From: Inonotus obliquus
Lineage: Eukaryota; Basidiomycota; Agaricomycetes; Hymenochaetales; Hymenochaetaceae
Direction of reading: 5' to 3'
Assembly: GCA_032164295.1 (NCBI GenBank)
Contig: JAJHTX010000002.1
Location: 1,240,001-1,304,000 of the forward strand
DNA: 64,000 bases
The notes below the pieces were generated by a model, which worked only from the letters and a program-made list of their open reading frames with translations, had not been told where the DNA came from and did not search any database. Shown piece after piece: positions 61,671 to 64,000 of the stretch (within the stretch, counting starts at the first letter, position 1; each line of letters opens with the position of its first letter). The position numbers were made by a program, and so were the translations under genes.

Positions 61671-62595
61671 ACTTTCGCAGAAGTACAGTGAAGAGAGAAT
61701 ATTTAGGAGCTCAGAGGACGAGGGATGAGGCGGGTACTTCGGTCGTTCGCATCGCATAGACGGCATGCTTTATGAGAGGGCACGAGTCGCTGCATCCATC
61801 AAGAACCAAGGGCCGACCACGAGAATTGAGAGCTACAGGGGGGCCATATCGAGCGAGATGCTCAGAGAATGGACAGATAAGGCGAGTGCAGAGAATCGAA
61901 CCAGTAAATTGTGTCAATACAAGTCAGGACGGCCGCACCGTTTCCGCGTTTACCGCATCACAAAACCTGATTCTCCTGAGTCAAGAAGCCTTGTTGTGCC
62001 ACCACTGCGATCGAAGGTGACCTCCAGCCAGGACTGAGATGTATCGAGAGAAAAGCGAAGATTTGGCTTCGACTCGGAGTCGGCGAGAAATTTATCGAGA
62101 GACTATCCGATTTACTCCATCACGGTGAGAGCGAGAGTTCTGCTGAACGATGAAACTGATAGAACAACGGGGAGCGCTTCAGGAATGATAAGTAACCTCG
62201 GACATAGAGTTTCCACTGAGAGTACATGTACAGTGAGATTCTAAACTCAAAAAAAGTTTGCACGTGCCAGAAAACGGAGGCCGCCGAGCTTCCATAAATA
62301 GATCTTCAACTCACACGGTTCACAGACGGACGTGCTGAAAAGGAACTTCCAAGTCAATGATCTAGGTAAGTGGTCCTTCAGAATACAAGCTTGGAAATTC
62401 CTAAAATAGTATTACATGTACATCTGTTGGATTTTAAATGGATGTTCATAGGCCTCAAGAGTCAAGTCAGTTATTCCAAAGGTTCCAAATCCAAGGCAAC
62501 CCAACCACTGCCTCAATAGTCGAATTATCCCGAAATTCAAACGCTTGTACATTTGAGTAGAAACACACCCGGCGCAAGGGTATAAATGGGAGCTT
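61671..62595. promoter_or_regulatory. Intergenic region between P450 members 8 and 9
   Basis: 925 nt, promoter of member 8. The 16-bp palindrome is not seen here. Plus-strand open frames at 61765-62037 lack any domain. Confidence 0.4.
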
Positions 62596-64000
62596 CTACA
62601 CCTTGTACATTTGTAACATATTCTCATTCGCTTGTTGAATTAGTGCTGCAGCCTCCTCTGAGCGGGGCGCAATCACGCATCTGAACGCAGATGGATGTCT
62701 GTATTTGGGAAAGAGGATCGATCAAAAGTTCTGGAGGTGGCATCTATGACTATGAAGTGTGCAGATACTCACGATATAAGGCCGTTTGATGGACGATGCT
62801 CCACAGGCACCAGTTCTCCATTTTCATCTTTGGCAGGTAAAATATCGAACGTGGCCAATATCTTACATATAGCACTCTGTAGCGCATTCTCTGCGAAAAA
62901 ACGTCCAGGGCATATGCTACAGTTGAAACAGAAAAGCATATTGAGCGTAATAGTACGATACACAGCCCTCTAAAAACACGAGGAACTGGGACATACCGTC
63001 GACCATATCCGAATGCGAACTTCGCCGGATCATTCTTTGAAAGATCGAGAGCTCCTTCTGAGTTGATAAATCGCTCTGGCTTGAACTCCATGGGATCGAT
63101 ATATAGTTCAGGATTATGGAGTATTTCCCTAAGCCAAACCAATGGTATCTGAATCGGTTTGATACCATAGATAAGCACGTACCACGAGTTTCCAATGACG
63201 ATCGATCCTTTCGGCAAGAAATATCCCTCATACACATCATCTTCCTTCAGCATATGCGGTGGAGCTATCACGAAAAATAAACATAGTCATTCTAGGACGA
63301 CTAATTATACAGGAAACTATACTTTGCGGAACGGTAACATGCCACCGGAGGACTTCCTTCATAACGGCCGTAACATAAGGTAGGTTCTTCTGGTCTTCGA
63401 GTGTGGGTAACCTCGAAGAACCGACAACTTGATCTATCTCGCCCTGCGCTTTCTTCTGGACAGTGGGGTTTAGAGTCATGGCAAGTATGAAAGACGTCAA
63501 TTGTGCGACACTCTAAAGCTACTGTAAGAGAAGAAAGAAATCTGAAACGGAAATCCAGTGCCTCACCGTGTCGGAGCCACCTACTCTTACATGAGTTGTT
63601 GTATCTTCGGTAAGGTGGGGAGAAGAACTCACCACCATAAGCTTGCAAAGCACAGTCACCGGTAATGCGTTCCAAATCCGGATCAAGATTATCATCCACA
63701 TTCTTCGATTGATCCTCCAGGAGATCTGATACGAAACATGGCATAGGCAACGTGCCCGACGACTATACAAAGCCATTCCGCCAATCAATAGTAGCTCCTG
63801 GTGTAAAAGTAGCATGAAACTGCAGACCATCATCTCCCTTGATGCGACGAACGGAACGTCCCTCATATCCTCGAACCCCTTAGCCATCTGCCTGGCTAAC
63901 TTCTGGCTTGAAGCACCGGGCACCCACGATGGAACTTTCTTCACTATTCATAGTGAAAAGCGAACATATAATCAGTACTTCATGCAGTATCCGATATAAT
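62596..64000 (-). CDS. Cytochrome P450, array member 9 (5' part outside the window)
   Basis: The 3' exons are intact and the gene runs off the right edge; the most upstream exon visible (about 63945 downward) begins [20 protein letters not shown], so anchor and B-C helix exons lie beyond. Visible motifs: [16 protein letters not shown] from the micro-exon 63567-63580, [27 protein letters not shown] joined to [13 protein letters not shown], and the ending [11 protein letters not shown]. The exon after the GNSW join starts [12 protein letters not shown] where others read GILHD. No stops or frameshifts are seen in the visible part. Confidence 0.9.

Noticed and set aside
35395..64000. Classical secondary-metabolite gene cluster
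   Set aside because: No terpene synthase, polyketide or peptide synthetase, methyltransferase, transporter or regulator was found among the P450s. The shared exon plan and pseudogene fit tandem expansion better.

Overview
This window is nuclear DNA from a filamentous basidiomycete, most likely a wood- or litter-associated agaricomycete. Nearly every gene is split by many introns of about 45-65 nt with GT..AG borders. The gene content (HOOK, RtcA, AgtA-like amylase, many OrdA-like P450s) and the roughly balanced base composition fit Agaricomycetes. I cannot name a species.

Layout. 0-35 kb holds mostly single-copy genes: PRP16 splicing helicase (+, 173-4183), a Sel1-repeat protein (+, 4552-6591), an MFS sugar transporter (-, 7047-8887), a GPI-type GH13 alpha-glucanotransferase-like protein (+, 9871-12130), two tandem GH5_9 beta-1,3-glucanase-like proteins (+, 12746-14273 and 15592-17132), the CCR4-NOT scaffold NOT1 (+, 18099-25305), a HOOK dynein/endosome adaptor (+, 25733-28945), a CDC50-family flippase subunit (+, 29371-30781), RNA 3'-phosphate cyclase RtcA (-, 31009-32710) and glutamate decarboxylase (+, 32979-35036).

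35-64 kb is a head-to-tail array of nine cytochrome P450 genes, all on the minus strand and sharing one intron/exon plan. Seven look intact or nearly so. One (46178-48309) is a clear pseudogene that has lost the haem cysteine. One runs off the right edge. No terpene synthase, polyketide synthase or other backbone enzyme lies among them, so within the window this looks like tandem gene-family expansion (detoxification or tailoring) rather than a classical biosynthetic cluster.

Most notable signals. (1) Both tandem GH5 proteins have Ala where the catalytic nucleophile Glu of the GEW motif should be, so they look like a duplicated pair of secreted pseudoenzymes inside a ~2.8 kb segmental duplication. 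(2) The adjacent GH13 protein lacks the two active-site histidines of alpha-amylases and ends in a GPI-like tail, the signature of AgtA-type cell-wall alpha-glucanotransferases. Together these three genes form a small cell-wall-glucan neighbourhood with altered active sites. (3) All nine P450s encode the oxygen-activation motif in a 14-nt micro-exon. (4) The P450 array shows decay, mosaic exchange between paralogs and a recurrent 16-bp palindrome in the intergenic regions. Exon borders were placed by eye from reading frame, family motifs and GT..AG sites.
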